From positions 1-7,482 of the forward strand of contig CAAEMZ010000006.1 of NCBI GenBank assembly GCA_900757195.1: 7,482 bases of DNA, in the 5' to 3' direction. The position numbers were made by a program, and so were the translations under genes. The first letter of the stretch is position 1. Each line of letters opens with the position of its first letter. Source of the stretch: Lachnospiraceae bacterium (GTDB lineage: Bacteria; Bacillota; Clostridia; Lachnospirales; Lachnospiraceae). The notes under the pieces are model-generated. The model made no database searches. It was not told where the DNA came from and saw only the letters and a list, made by a program, of their open reading frames with translations. Positions 1 through 5,117 of the stretch are shown one piece after another.

Positions 1-51
1 ATTTCGGTACAATTCAACACTGTTCAATTTGAAAACAAAATCATATTTCAC
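1..51 (-). CDS. N-terminal fragment of a putative IS3-family transposase OrfA (partial)
   Basis: A frame opens on the minus strand with GTG at 51-49 and stays open to the window edge. It gives 17 residues: (M)KYDFVFKLNSVELYRN. An AAGGAGGG Shine-Dalgarno sits 7 bases upstream of the GTG, at 59-66. The pattern K-Y-x-F-x-F-K-x-x-x-V-E-L-Y-R is typical of the first helix of the helix-turn-helix domain that begins IS3-family OrfA proteins in Clostridia, which bind the element's ends. In the full element OrfB (the DDE integrase) would follow, by frameshift or as a separate frame, outside this window. Seventeen residues are too few for certainty. The ribosome site, the start codon and the residue pattern agree, which is why it is called. 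Confidence 0.5.
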   Translation of the reverse strand, partial: MKYDFVFKLNSVELYRN

Positions 52-57
52 GTAAAA

Positions 58-90
58 ACCCTCCTTACTGGATTGTCCAGTAAAGAGGGT
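58..90 (-). terminator. Hairpin plus U-tract that also buries the transposase ribosome site
   Basis: Bases 59-72 pair with 76-89 around a 3-base loop, and 58-90 adds an A-T pair. On the minus strand the stem is followed directly by a T5 run (58-54), giving a textbook intrinsic terminator. The only non-Watson-Crick position (64/84) is G-U in minus-strand RNA but C-A in plus-strand RNA, so the structure is built to work on minus-strand transcripts. It would stop transcription coming out of the CorC-family gene. The descending arm of the stem (59-66) is also the AAGGAGGG ribosome site of the putative transposase, so any read-through transcript would have that site base-paired. Confidence 0.8.
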
Positions 91-129
91 ACATATCAAA
101 TCCTGAAAGGTCTGAACGGAGGGTATTTT

Positions 130-1404
130 TTATTTGATATAAACATGGATCGTATCGATCCGGTTTTTGTCCATTTTTTCAATGACAAAGCGAATGGAAT
201 CTTCCGTGATTTCTTCGCCTTCTTTTGGAATGTGTTCGAGAATACTTATCATATGCCCGGCAATCGAATCATAGTCGTCAGATTCGATATGGCATCCGAA
301 AGCTTCATTGATATCGTCAAGGCGGGTAGAACCGTCAACAAGGTATTCATCAGAGTCCAGTTTTTGAATAGAATCGACTTCGTCTTCATCGTATTCATCG
401 CGGATTTCTCCGACGATTTCTTCCAGAAGATCTTCCAGGGTGATAATTCCGGCGGTAGCGCCGTATTCATCCAGAACAATGGTTATATTGATCGAATTTT
501 CCCGCATCTGGATTAATAAATCCGATGTTTTCTGATATTCATAAGTGAAGTAAGGGGCACGCAGCAGTTCACGAATCTGAAACGCTTCCCTGCTTCCTTC
601 ATATTTAAAGAAGTCTTTCAGAGTAACAATGCCAATGACATTATCTTTGGTTTCTTCATAAACGGGCAGACGGCTGTACATATCGGTTTTGAAAGCCAGG
701 CGCAGCTCATCATAGGTAATATCGGAAGGTACGGAAACCATATCAATCCGGGGTACCATGACATCCTTTGCCAGAGAGTCACCGAAATCGACCACATTGT
801 TAATCATCTCTTTTTCTTCACTCTCAATAACGCCTTCTTCGTGACTGACATCAATGATCGTCAGCAGCTCATTTTCTGTGATTACCCGTTCCTTTCCTGT
901 GAAACGCATTCCGAGCAGCTTCATCAGGCCGAAAGAAATCTTGTTGACAATAAAAATAAGCGGTGTAAAGATCGTCGTCAGCCAGTAAATCGGTTTTACA
1001 TAAAGAAAACAGATTTTCTCGGCAGAGTGGGTAGCCATAGACTTTGGTGTAATCTCGCCGAAAACAAGAACAAGCAGAGTTAATATACCGGTGGAAACAC
1101 CAACCGCAGAGGCTGCTTTGTCTGCCATACCGAGATTTCCCATAATCCGGGTCACCATGGTGGTCGTCAGAGAAGACGCAGACAGGTTGACAATGTTGTT
1201 GCCAATCAAAATGGCGCTGAGCATTTTTTGCGGCTCTTCGATAATTTTTCGAATCAGGGCAGCTTTCGGACGGCCTTCTTCTTCAAAAGTCCGTATGCGG
1301 ATTTTGTTTACCGTTGTAAAAGCTGTTTCTGCCGATGAAAAAAAGGCAGATAAAATTAAAAGAATTACCAGAATAATCAGTTGCGCCACACTCGTGGGAT
1401 CCAA
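130..1404 (-). CDS. CNNM/CorC-HlyC family membrane transporter (DUF21, CBS pair, CorC domain)
   Basis: This 424-residue protein has the complete family layout. A DUF21/CNNM transmembrane domain spans about residues 1-190, with FSSAETAF at 22-29, GNNIVN at 68-73 and FGEITPKS at 115-122. A pair of CBS domains covers about 205-335, with MVPRIDM at 216-222, RLPVYE at 245-250, and DEYGATAG (312-319) followed by an acidic LEDLLEEIVGEI stretch. A C-terminal CorC_HlyC domain covers about 345-424. Family members are linked to magnesium (and cobalt) export, with CBS domains that bind ATP-Mg in the cytoplasm; the older 'hemolysin' label is misleading. The start is TTG at 1404, supported by AGGAG upstream and by the first membrane helix beginning at residue 8. 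The next in-frame Met (61) would delete the first helix and the SSAE motif. Transcribed alone from a divergent promoter. The ion transported cannot be read from the sequence. Confidence 0.93.
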   Translation of the reverse strand: MDPTSVAQLIILVILLILSAFFSSAETAFTTVNKIRIRTFEEEGRPKAALIRKIIEEPQKMLSAILIGNNIVNLSASSLTTTMVTRIMGNLGMADKAASAVGVSTGILTLLVLVFGEITPKSMATHSAEKICFLYVKPIYWLTTIFTPLIFIVNKISFGLMKLLGMRFTGKERVITENELLTIIDVSHEEGVIESEEKEMINNVVDFGDSLAKDVMVPRIDMVSVPSDITYDELRLAFKTDMYSRLPVYEETKDNVIGIVTLKDFFKYEGSREAFQIRELLRAPYFTYEYQKTSDLLIQMRENSINITIVLDEYGATAGIITLEDLLEEIVGEIRDEYDEDEVDSIQKLDSDEYLVDGSTRLDDINEAFGCHIESDDYDSIAGHMISILEHIPKEGEEITEDSIRFVIEKMDKNRIDTIHVYIK

Positions 1405-1419
1405 ATAAAATCATCTCCT
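1402..1419 (-). promoter_or_regulatory. Ribosome site and TTG start of the CorC-family gene
   Basis: On the minus strand AGGAG (1419-1415) is followed 10 bases later by TTG (1404-1402). An ATG at 1414-1412 overlaps the ribosome site but is out of frame, and no in-frame ATG occurs before codon 61. TTG is therefore the likely initiation codon, which usually lowers translation compared with ATG. Confidence 0.75.
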
Positions 1420-1432
1420 GTAAATTTATAAT

Positions 1433-1450
1433 AATAATCAAACGATTATT
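1433..1450. promoter_or_regulatory. AT-rich inverted repeat at the CorC-gene transcription start (candidate operator)
   Basis: AATAATC (1433-1439) and GATTATT (1444-1450) form a perfect 7-bp inverted repeat around AAAC. Two copies of AACGATT (1441-1447 and 1455-1461) lie in the same stretch, the second touching the -10 box. The predicted start of the minus-strand transcript is near 1452, so a protein bound here could block initiation. The neighbouring bases 1426-1440 also resemble a PerR/Fur-type TTATAAT-N-ATTATAA box at 12 of 14 positions. AT-rich DNA produces such matches easily, so this is only a candidate. Confidence 0.3.
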
Positions 1451-1458
1451 TGATAACG

Positions 1459-1487
1459 ATTCTATCTTATATAAGTGGGAATGTCAA
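1459..1487 (-). promoter_or_regulatory. Sigma-A-type promoter for the CorC-family gene
   Basis: On the minus strand a perfect TTGACA (1487-1482) and TAGAAT (1464-1459; 5 of 6 to TATAAT) are separated by 17 bases. Initiation is expected near 1452, leaving a leader of about 48 bases before the TTG codon, too short for a known magnesium riboswitch such as the M-box. This is one of the best promoter matches in the window. Confidence 0.82.
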
Positions 1488-1515
1488 GAAATAAGAGGAA
1501 ATATGATATTTATAC

Positions 1516-1544
1516 TTGTAATCCTGAAAAAATCATTGTACAAT
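1516..1544 (+). promoter_or_regulatory. Sigma-A-type promoter for the phospholipase C family gene
   Basis: TTGTAA (1516-1521; 4 of 6) and TACAAT (1539-1544; 5 of 6) are spaced by 17 bases. The start would be near 1551, 50 bases ahead of the ATG at 1601. GGGAGGA at 1584-1590 serves as ribosome site. The -35 boxes of this promoter and the divergent CorC-gene promoter are about 28 bases apart, so the two could influence each other. Confidence 0.6.
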
Positions 1545-1600
1545 GAATATTGTTTAGGTAGAAAATAATTTTCATTTTTTGTCGGGAGGACATAGATATT

Positions 1601-2224
1601 ATGCGTAAAAAATCTCATGTTTCGTTGGCGAATCATATGCTGGATGGATTTAAAGATGAGGTCTTAATTTCTCATTCACATATGTTTCAGTTTGGAAGTC
1701 TTTTGCCGGATCTGGTGCCTTCATTTTTAACGAAGAAACATCGAGTGGATACGACCTTTGACATTTTGGAGAAAAAGCTGCGTAAAGTCATTGATAATTA
1801 TGATGGCAGAGAAATCCTTTCCAGATCCAGATGTAAGGATCTCGGTGTGGTGACCCATTATATCGCAGATTACTTTACGTTACCCCATAATAAAAAATTT
1901 ACCGGAAGTTTAAAAGATCATGTGAATTATGAAGAAGTACTTAAACATTCGATGCGTAAGTATGTCAGTCAGGAGAATGTAGAGAATCAGCCATTGATTC
2001 GTATGACACTGTCTTCGGTAGAGGAAATTTGTGAATTTATTAAAAACTGTCACAGAGAATATATCCGGATGTCGATGTCCGGTCAGGAAATCGACTGCAG
2101 ACACAGTGTGGAAGTGTGCCGCCAGGTCATGGAAGCAGTCATTGAACTATTGCATCAGAGAGAAGCTGCTTTGGTGAAGGTGATGGAAGCTTCTCATGAA
2201 AAGCACTACGTGGAACTGGCGTAA
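1601..2224 (+). CDS. Zinc-dependent phospholipase C family protein
   Basis: The 207-residue product matches the Zn_dep_PLPC fold by its ordered metal-ligand pattern. It has His6 and His12 near the start, GSLLPD at 32-37, HR at 47-48, an H-Y-I-A-D motif at 86-90, and PHN at 95-97 with His107 after it. In clostridial alpha-toxin and Bacillus PLC these His and Asp positions hold the zinc ions that hydrolyse phospholipid head groups. There is no signal peptide, and the C-terminal lipid-binding domain of the toxins is absent. This is therefore the small cytoplasmic version common in Clostridia, not evidence of a toxin. Its true substrate is unknown. The residues after about 120 are a helical tail without a recognised motif. 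It appears to be a single-gene unit, with its own promoter upstream and a hairpin terminator 23 bases after the stop codon. Confidence 0.82.
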   Translation: MRKKSHVSLANHMLDGFKDEVLISHSHMFQFGSLLPDLVPSFLTKKHRVDTTFDILEKKLRKVIDNYDGREILSRSRCKDLGVVTHYIADYFTLPHNKKFTGSLKDHVNYEEVLKHSMRKYVSQENVENQPLIRMTLSSVEEICEFIKNCHREYIRMSMSGQEIDCRHSVEVCRQVMEAVIELLHQREAALVKVMEASHEKHYVELA

Positions 2225-2246
2225 AGGCAGAATATTTAAAGACTTA

Positions 2247-2283
2247 CAAAAAGTACTTTAACATTCAGTTGAAGTACTTTTTG
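2247..2283 (+). terminator. Hairpin terminator after the phospholipase C family gene
   Basis: Bases 2247-2262 pair with 2268-2283 around a 5-base ATTCA loop, a 16-bp stem with a single T-G position. The stem has A5 on its left foot and T5 on its right foot, so it can act as an intrinsic terminator in either direction. It separates the phospholipase gene from metN. Its GC core is weak, so read-through into metN is possible. Confidence 0.7.
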
Positions 2284-2320
2284 CTGATTTCAGAGGAAAT
2301 ACATAAGAGGGGATGAAAGA

Positions 2321-3325
2321 ATGGAACCGATGATTAAAATTGAACATCTGGATAAGACCTTTAAGGGAAAGACACAGACCGTCTATGCCCTGAAGGATAT
2401 TAATCTGGATATTCAAAAAGGAGATATTTTTGGAATTATCGGTATGAGCGGTGCCGGAAAGAGTACATTGATCCGATGTATGAACTTTCTTGAACGCCCT
2501 ACCGGTGGAACGGTGAAGATTGATGGCAGAGATCTGGCGGCCCTTTCGGATAAGGAGCTTCGGAAGATCCGTCAGGAAGTGGCGATGATTTTCCAGCATT
2601 TTAATCTGCTTCAGCAGCGGAATGTCCGGGGAAATATTGCCTTTTCCATGGAAATCGCAGGCATGAAAAAAGCGGATATCGATGCACGGGTCGATGAGCT
2701 TCTGGAAATCGTCGATTTAAAGGAGCGGGCGCTGATGTATCCGGCCCAGTTGTCCGGCGGTCAGAAGCAGCGTGTAGCGATTGCCCGGGCGCTGGCGACG
2801 AATCCGAAGATTATTCTCTGTGATGAGGCAACCAGTGCGCTGGACCCGGCCACAACCCGGTCGATTCTGGCGCTGCTGAAAGATATTAACCGTAAATATG
2901 GCATTACGATCGTTATCATTACCCATGAAATGTCCGTTGTGGAAAGTATATGCAGCCATGTGGCGATTATTGATGAAGGGGCTCTGGTGGAAGCGGGAAC
3001 GGTGGAAAAAGTGTTCACCCAGCCGGAATCCAAAACCGCCAAACGGATTATTTTCCAAAAGGACGGAAATCAGGAGCCTTTCGGCAAGCGATGCATCCGT
3101 ATTGTCTTCGATGGCAAGTCCTCGTATGAACCGGTAGTTGCAAACCTCATTATGGAATGTAAGATTCCGGTAAATATTATGTTTGCGGACACAAAGGACA
3201 TTGACGGTAAAGCCTACGGTCACATGGTCCTCCAACTGCCTGAAGATACGCTTCAGGTAGAAAAAGCGATTTATTATCTTCGCTCGAAAAATCTTGTGGT
3301 AGAGGAGTTGGAAAACTATGTTTAG
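2321..3325 (+). CDS. metN: Methionine ABC importer, ATP-binding subunit MetN
   Basis: This 334-residue ATPase powers methionine uptake with MetI and MetQ at the inner face of the membrane. The ABC domain is intact: Walker A GMSGAGKST at 41-49, Q-loop Gln92, signature LSGGQ at 144-148, Walker B ILCDE at 165-169, D-loop SALD at 172-175 and switch His202. Residues from about 255 to the end form the NIL domain that in characterised MetN proteins binds cytoplasmic methionine and shuts transport down. The domain pair and the metI/metQ neighbours separate it from other polar amino acid ABC ATPases. AGAGGGG (2306-2312) lies 8 bases before the ATG; Met4 is a less likely start. It overlaps metI by 8 bp. 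No convincing promoter, SAM riboswitch or T-box is visible in the 96 bases before it. Confidence 0.95.
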   Translation: MEPMIKIEHLDKTFKGKTQTVYALKDINLDIQKGDIFGIIGMSGAGKSTLIRCMNFLERPTGGTVKIDGRDLAALSDKELRKIRQEVAMIFQHFNLLQQRNVRGNIAFSMEIAGMKKADIDARVDELLEIVDLKERALMYPAQLSGGQKQRVAIARALATNPKIILCDEATSALDPATTRSILALLKDINRKYGITIVIITHEMSVVESICSHVAIIDEGALVEAGTVEKVFTQPESKTAKRIIFQKDGNQEPFGKRCIRIVFDGKSSYEPVVANLIMECKIPVNIMFADTKDIDGKAYGHMVLQLPEDTLQVEKAIYYLRSKNLVVEELENYV

Positions 3326-3983
3326 TTCGGATGTTTTAATGATGTTTGCCGAAGGAATCCGGGATACGCTGTATATGACTCTGGTTTCCACGGCTTTTGC
3401 ATACCTTCTCGGACTGCCGATCGCTATTCTGCTGGTGGTAACCCGGAAAAATGGCCTGCATCCGATGCCGGCGCTTTTTGGTATTTTTGATTTTGTTGTT
3501 AATATACTGCGTTCCGTACCGTTTTTGATCCTGATGCTTCTGGTAACGCCGCTCATGCGTCTGATTGCCGGAAAAGCCTACGGTCCGACAGCAACGATTG
3601 TCGCCCTTGTTATTGCGGCGGCACCCTATGTGGCCCGTATGGTGGAATCTTCTCTGCTGGAGGTGGATTCCGGGGTCATCGAAGCGGCTCAGAGCATGGG
3701 CGCTTCTTTAAAAACAATTATTCTGAAGGTTATTATTCCTGAAGCGAAGACATCGCTGATCGTGGGAAGTACGATTTCCACAGGAACGATTCTCGGATAT
3801 TCGGCCATGGCCGGAGCAATCGGCGGCGGCGGACTCGGAGATATTGCGATTCGTTACGGATACAACCGTTATCAGTTTGATATTCTTATTGTGACGGTGA
3901 TCCTCCTCGTTCTGCTGATGCAGATTTTCCAGATTATCGGAATGAGGATTTCAAAGAAAACGGATAAGCGGGTGCGTGAGTAA
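3318..3983 (+). CDS. metI: Methionine ABC importer, permease subunit MetI
   Basis: The 221-residue membrane protein has about five transmembrane helices (near 20-42, 55-80, 88-110, 145-165 and 187-207), the usual MetI number and length. The coupling (EAA) loop reads E-A-A-Q-S-M-G-A-S at 122-130 and continues to Pro141; it docks onto MetN. The glycine-rich AIGGGGLGD at 167-175 is also typical of MetI. The ATG sits inside the end of metN, with GAGGAG (3302-3307) 10 bases ahead, so the two are probably translationally coupled and made in equal amounts. The stop is followed by a 159-base gap before metQ, with no obvious terminator hairpin in it, so metN-metI transcripts may also run into metQ. 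Confidence 0.95.
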   Translation: MFSSDVLMMFAEGIRDTLYMTLVSTAFAYLLGLPIAILLVVTRKNGLHPMPALFGIFDFVVNILRSVPFLILMLLVTPLMRLIAGKAYGPTATIVALVIAAAPYVARMVESSLLEVDSGVIEAAQSMGASLKTIILKVIIPEAKTSLIVGSTISTGTILGYSAMAGAIGGGGLGDIAIRYGYNRYQFDILIVTVILLVLLMQIFQIIGMRISKKTDKRVRE

Positions 3984-4035
3984 TATTAAGCGGGATGACA
4001 GTTTTGTTCAGGAGCGGCTCGATTGCGGCGGGATC

Positions 4036-4084
4036 GAAATATCCGCATATAGTAGATGTTGAAAATTATGAAATATCCGAGTAT
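4036..4084 (+). repeat. Direct repeat of GAAATATCCG flanking the metQ promoter -35 box
   Basis: GAAATATCCG occurs at 4036-4045 and 4070-4079, 34 bases apart. Extending to 15 bases (4036-4050 and 4070-4084), 13 positions agree. The first copy lies upstream of the -35 box and the second fills the spacer and touches the -10 box of the metQ promoter. The distance is close to three helical turns, so a dimeric regulator could contact both on one face of the DNA. No regulator is encoded nearby and I do not recognise the site. Confidence 0.45.
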
Positions 4085-4087
4085 TAT
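4059..4087 (+). promoter_or_regulatory. Sigma-A-type promoter for metQ
   Basis: TTGAAA (4059-4064; 5 of 6) and TATTAT (4082-4087; 5 of 6) are separated by exactly 17 bases. Initiation is expected near 4094. A perfect TATAAT at 4094-4099 has no -35 partner at the right distance. The leader of about 49 bases is too short for a SAM-I riboswitch or T-box. A separate promoter would let the binding protein be made in excess over MetN and MetI, as is common for ABC importers. Confidence 0.7.
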
Positions 4088-4123
4088 GTACAGTATAATC
4101 CAAATTAAAATAAAAAAGGGATT

Positions 4124-4135
4124 GAGGAAAGGAAG
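4124..4135 (+). promoter_or_regulatory. Ribosome site that fixes the metQ start
   Basis: The purine-rich GAGGAAAGGAAG ends 7 bases before the ATG at 4143. The frame is open further upstream to an ATG at 4056. Starting there would place 29 extra residues in front of a normal lipoprotein signal peptide and begin upstream of the predicted transcription start. Confidence 0.8.
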
Positions 4136-4142
4136 AAAAGAA

Positions 4143-5039
4143 ATGAAAAAAGGAATGGCATTATTCTTAAGCGCAGCACTCAGTGTTGCAGCGCTGACCG
4201 GTTGTGGAAACTCCGGAAAAGAAACAAAGGCGGCTGAAACAAAGGCAGAAACAGCCAAAGAAACAACGGCAGAGACAACGAAGGAAAGCGGCGAAACGGC
4301 TGAGGCAGCTTCAAAACTGACGATTGCCGCATCACCGACACCACATGCCGAGATTTTAAACGAGGCAAAAAAATTAATGGCTGAAAAAGGCATTGAACTG
4401 GAAATCGTTGAATTTACCGATTATGTACAGCCAAATAAAGTAACGGATGCCGGAGATGTGGATGCAAACTACTTCCAGCACCTGCCATATCTGGAAAACT
4501 TTAACGAAGAACAGGGAACAAAGCTTGTTTCCGCCGGAGCGATCCATTATGAGCCGCTGGGAATTTATCCTGGAAAAACAGCGACTCTGGAAGATATTAA
4601 AGAAGGTGCGGAAATTGCCGTACCAAATGATACCACAAATGAAGCCAGAGCGCTGATGCTTCTGGAAGCAAACGGTATCATTAAATTAAAAGAGGATGCA
4701 GGCTTTACTGCGACTGCCAGAGATATTGCAGAAAATCCTTATAACGTAAAAATTGTTGAAATGCAGGCAGAACAGGTAGCCAGAGCTGCACAGGATGCGG
4801 ACTTACTCGTATTAAACGGAAACTACGCACTCCAGGCAGGATTTAATGTAGGAACAGATGCGCTTGCAAAAGAAGAAAAGGATTCGGAAGCTGCACAGAC
4901 CTATGCGAATATTATTGCTGTTCGTGAAGGCGATGAAACGCGGGAAGATATTCAGGCATTGATCGAAGTGCTTAAGAGCGACGACATCAAATCTTTCATT
5001 GAAACAACTTATGAAGGTGCTGTATTACCTGCAGAATAA
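4143..5039 (+). CDS. metQ: Methionine-binding lipoprotein MetQ (NlpA family)
   Basis: The 298-residue protein captures methionine outside the membrane and hands it to MetI. It begins with a lipoprotein signal peptide: MKKG, a hydrophobic stretch, and the lipobox LTGC with the lipidated Cys at 21. A Lys/Glu/Thr/Ala-rich linker covers about 26-57. The NlpA/MetQ substrate-binding domain follows from about 58 to 298. Recognisable pieces are TIAASPTPHAEIL at 60-72, the YFQHLPYLENF stretch at 110-120, PNDTTNEARA at 161-170 and LVLNGNYA at 222-229, which correspond to ligand-lining segments in known MetQ and GNA1946-type proteins. Adjacent metN and metI with their family-specific features make methionine the likely ligand, although close relatives differ in preference between L- and D-methionine or dipeptides. 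Its own promoter lies in the gap after metI. Confidence 0.94.
   Translation: MKKGMALFLSAALSVAALTGCGNSGKETKAAETKAETAKETTAETTKESGETAEAASKLTIAASPTPHAEILNEAKKLMAEKGIELEIVEFTDYVQPNKVTDAGDVDANYFQHLPYLENFNEEQGTKLVSAGAIHYEPLGIYPGKTATLEDIKEGAEIAVPNDTTNEARALMLLEANGIIKLKEDAGFTATARDIAENPYNVKIVEMQAEQVARAAQDADLLVLNGNYALQAGFNVGTDALAKEEKDSEAAQTYANIIAVREGDETREDIQALIEVLKSDDIKSFIETTYEGAVLPAE
4218..4313 (+). repeat. Low-complexity linker repeat in metQ
   Basis: This A-rich stretch encodes repeated K-E-T-x-A-x-type units between the lipidated Cys and the binding domain. GAAACAAAGGC occurs twice (4221-4231 and 4236-4246) with a 15-base period, so the linker probably grew by in-frame slippage. Such linkers hold a lipoprotein away from the membrane through the cell wall, and their length tends to vary between strains. 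Confidence 0.7.
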
Positions 5040-5052
5040 TAAATCATATTCA

Positions 5053-5083
5053 ACTGGCGGCCGGACGTTTTCCGGCCGCCAGT
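5053..5083 (+). terminator. GC-rich hairpin after metQ
   Basis: Bases 5053-5064 pair perfectly with 5072-5083 (12 bp, nearly all G-C) around a 7-base loop, starting 13 bases after the metQ stop codon. Only a weak AGTTTATC follows in place of a T-run, so termination may be incomplete. It could instead protect the 3' end of metQ mRNA from exonucleases while some transcripts continue into the next gene. Confidence 0.65.
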
Positions 5084-5102
5084 AGTTTATCTGATGCGAG
5101 TA

Positions 5103-5110
5103 AAGGAGAG
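5103..5110 (+). promoter_or_regulatory. Ribosome site that fixes the start of the four-helix membrane gene
   Basis: AAGGAGAG lies 7 bases before the ATG at 5118. The earlier in-frame ATG at 5094 has no ribosome site, and its codons would run through this Shine-Dalgarno, so 5118 is preferred. Confidence 0.8.
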
Positions 5111-5117
5111 AAAAGGG

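Larger units (their letters stand above)
1..93 (-). mobile_element. 5' end of a probable IS3-family insertion sequence (runs off the window)
   Basis: Read on the minus strand, the sequence from base 93 begins TGTACC, then has a GGACAA stretch, an AAGGAGGG ribosome site and a short open frame that looks like the start of an IS3-type OrfA. That order (TG-type tip, GGACA motif within the first ~30 bases, Shine-Dalgarno, OrfA) matches the left ends of IS3/IS150-group elements as I know them. The element would extend leftward beyond base 1. It is oriented the same way as the CorC-family gene and lies 36 bases beyond that gene's stop codon, which it leaves intact. Any target duplication would start at base 94 (TAT or TATC), but this cannot be verified because the other end is missing. 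The family call is from memory of sequence style, not a search. Another IS type, or a non-mobile small gene, remains possible. Confidence 0.55.

Noticed and set aside
73..516. A 147-codon plus-strand frame opposite the end of the CorC-family gene.
   Set aside because: It is antisense to the conserved CBS and CorC domains, and its first codons lie within the IS-end hairpin. It is a composition artefact.
1601..2224. Reading the phospholipase C family gene as an alpha-toxin-like virulence factor.
   Set aside because: There is no signal peptide and no C-terminal lipid-binding domain. The small intracellular version is widespread in harmless Clostridia.
2717..3556. A 279-codon open frame on the minus strand opposite metN and metI.
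   Set aside because: It lies antisense to two genes with intact family motifs, its translation has no recognisable domain, and its start has no ribosome site. It is a shadow of coding bias.
3995..4108. A 37-codon plus-strand frame in the metI-metQ gap, from ATG at 3995 to TAA at 4106-4108.
   Set aside because: It has no Shine-Dalgarno (only GCGGG directly before the ATG), overlaps the whole metQ promoter and repeats, and resembles no family I know. A chance open frame is likelier than a gene.
4056..4142. Extended metQ start at ATG 4056.
   Set aside because: It lacks a ribosome site, lies upstream of the predicted transcription start, and would put 29 residues ahead of a normal lipoprotein signal peptide.
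5094..5117. Extended start at ATG 5094 for the four-helix membrane protein.
   Set aside because: There is no ribosome site before it, while AAGGAGAG is correctly spaced for the ATG at 5118.
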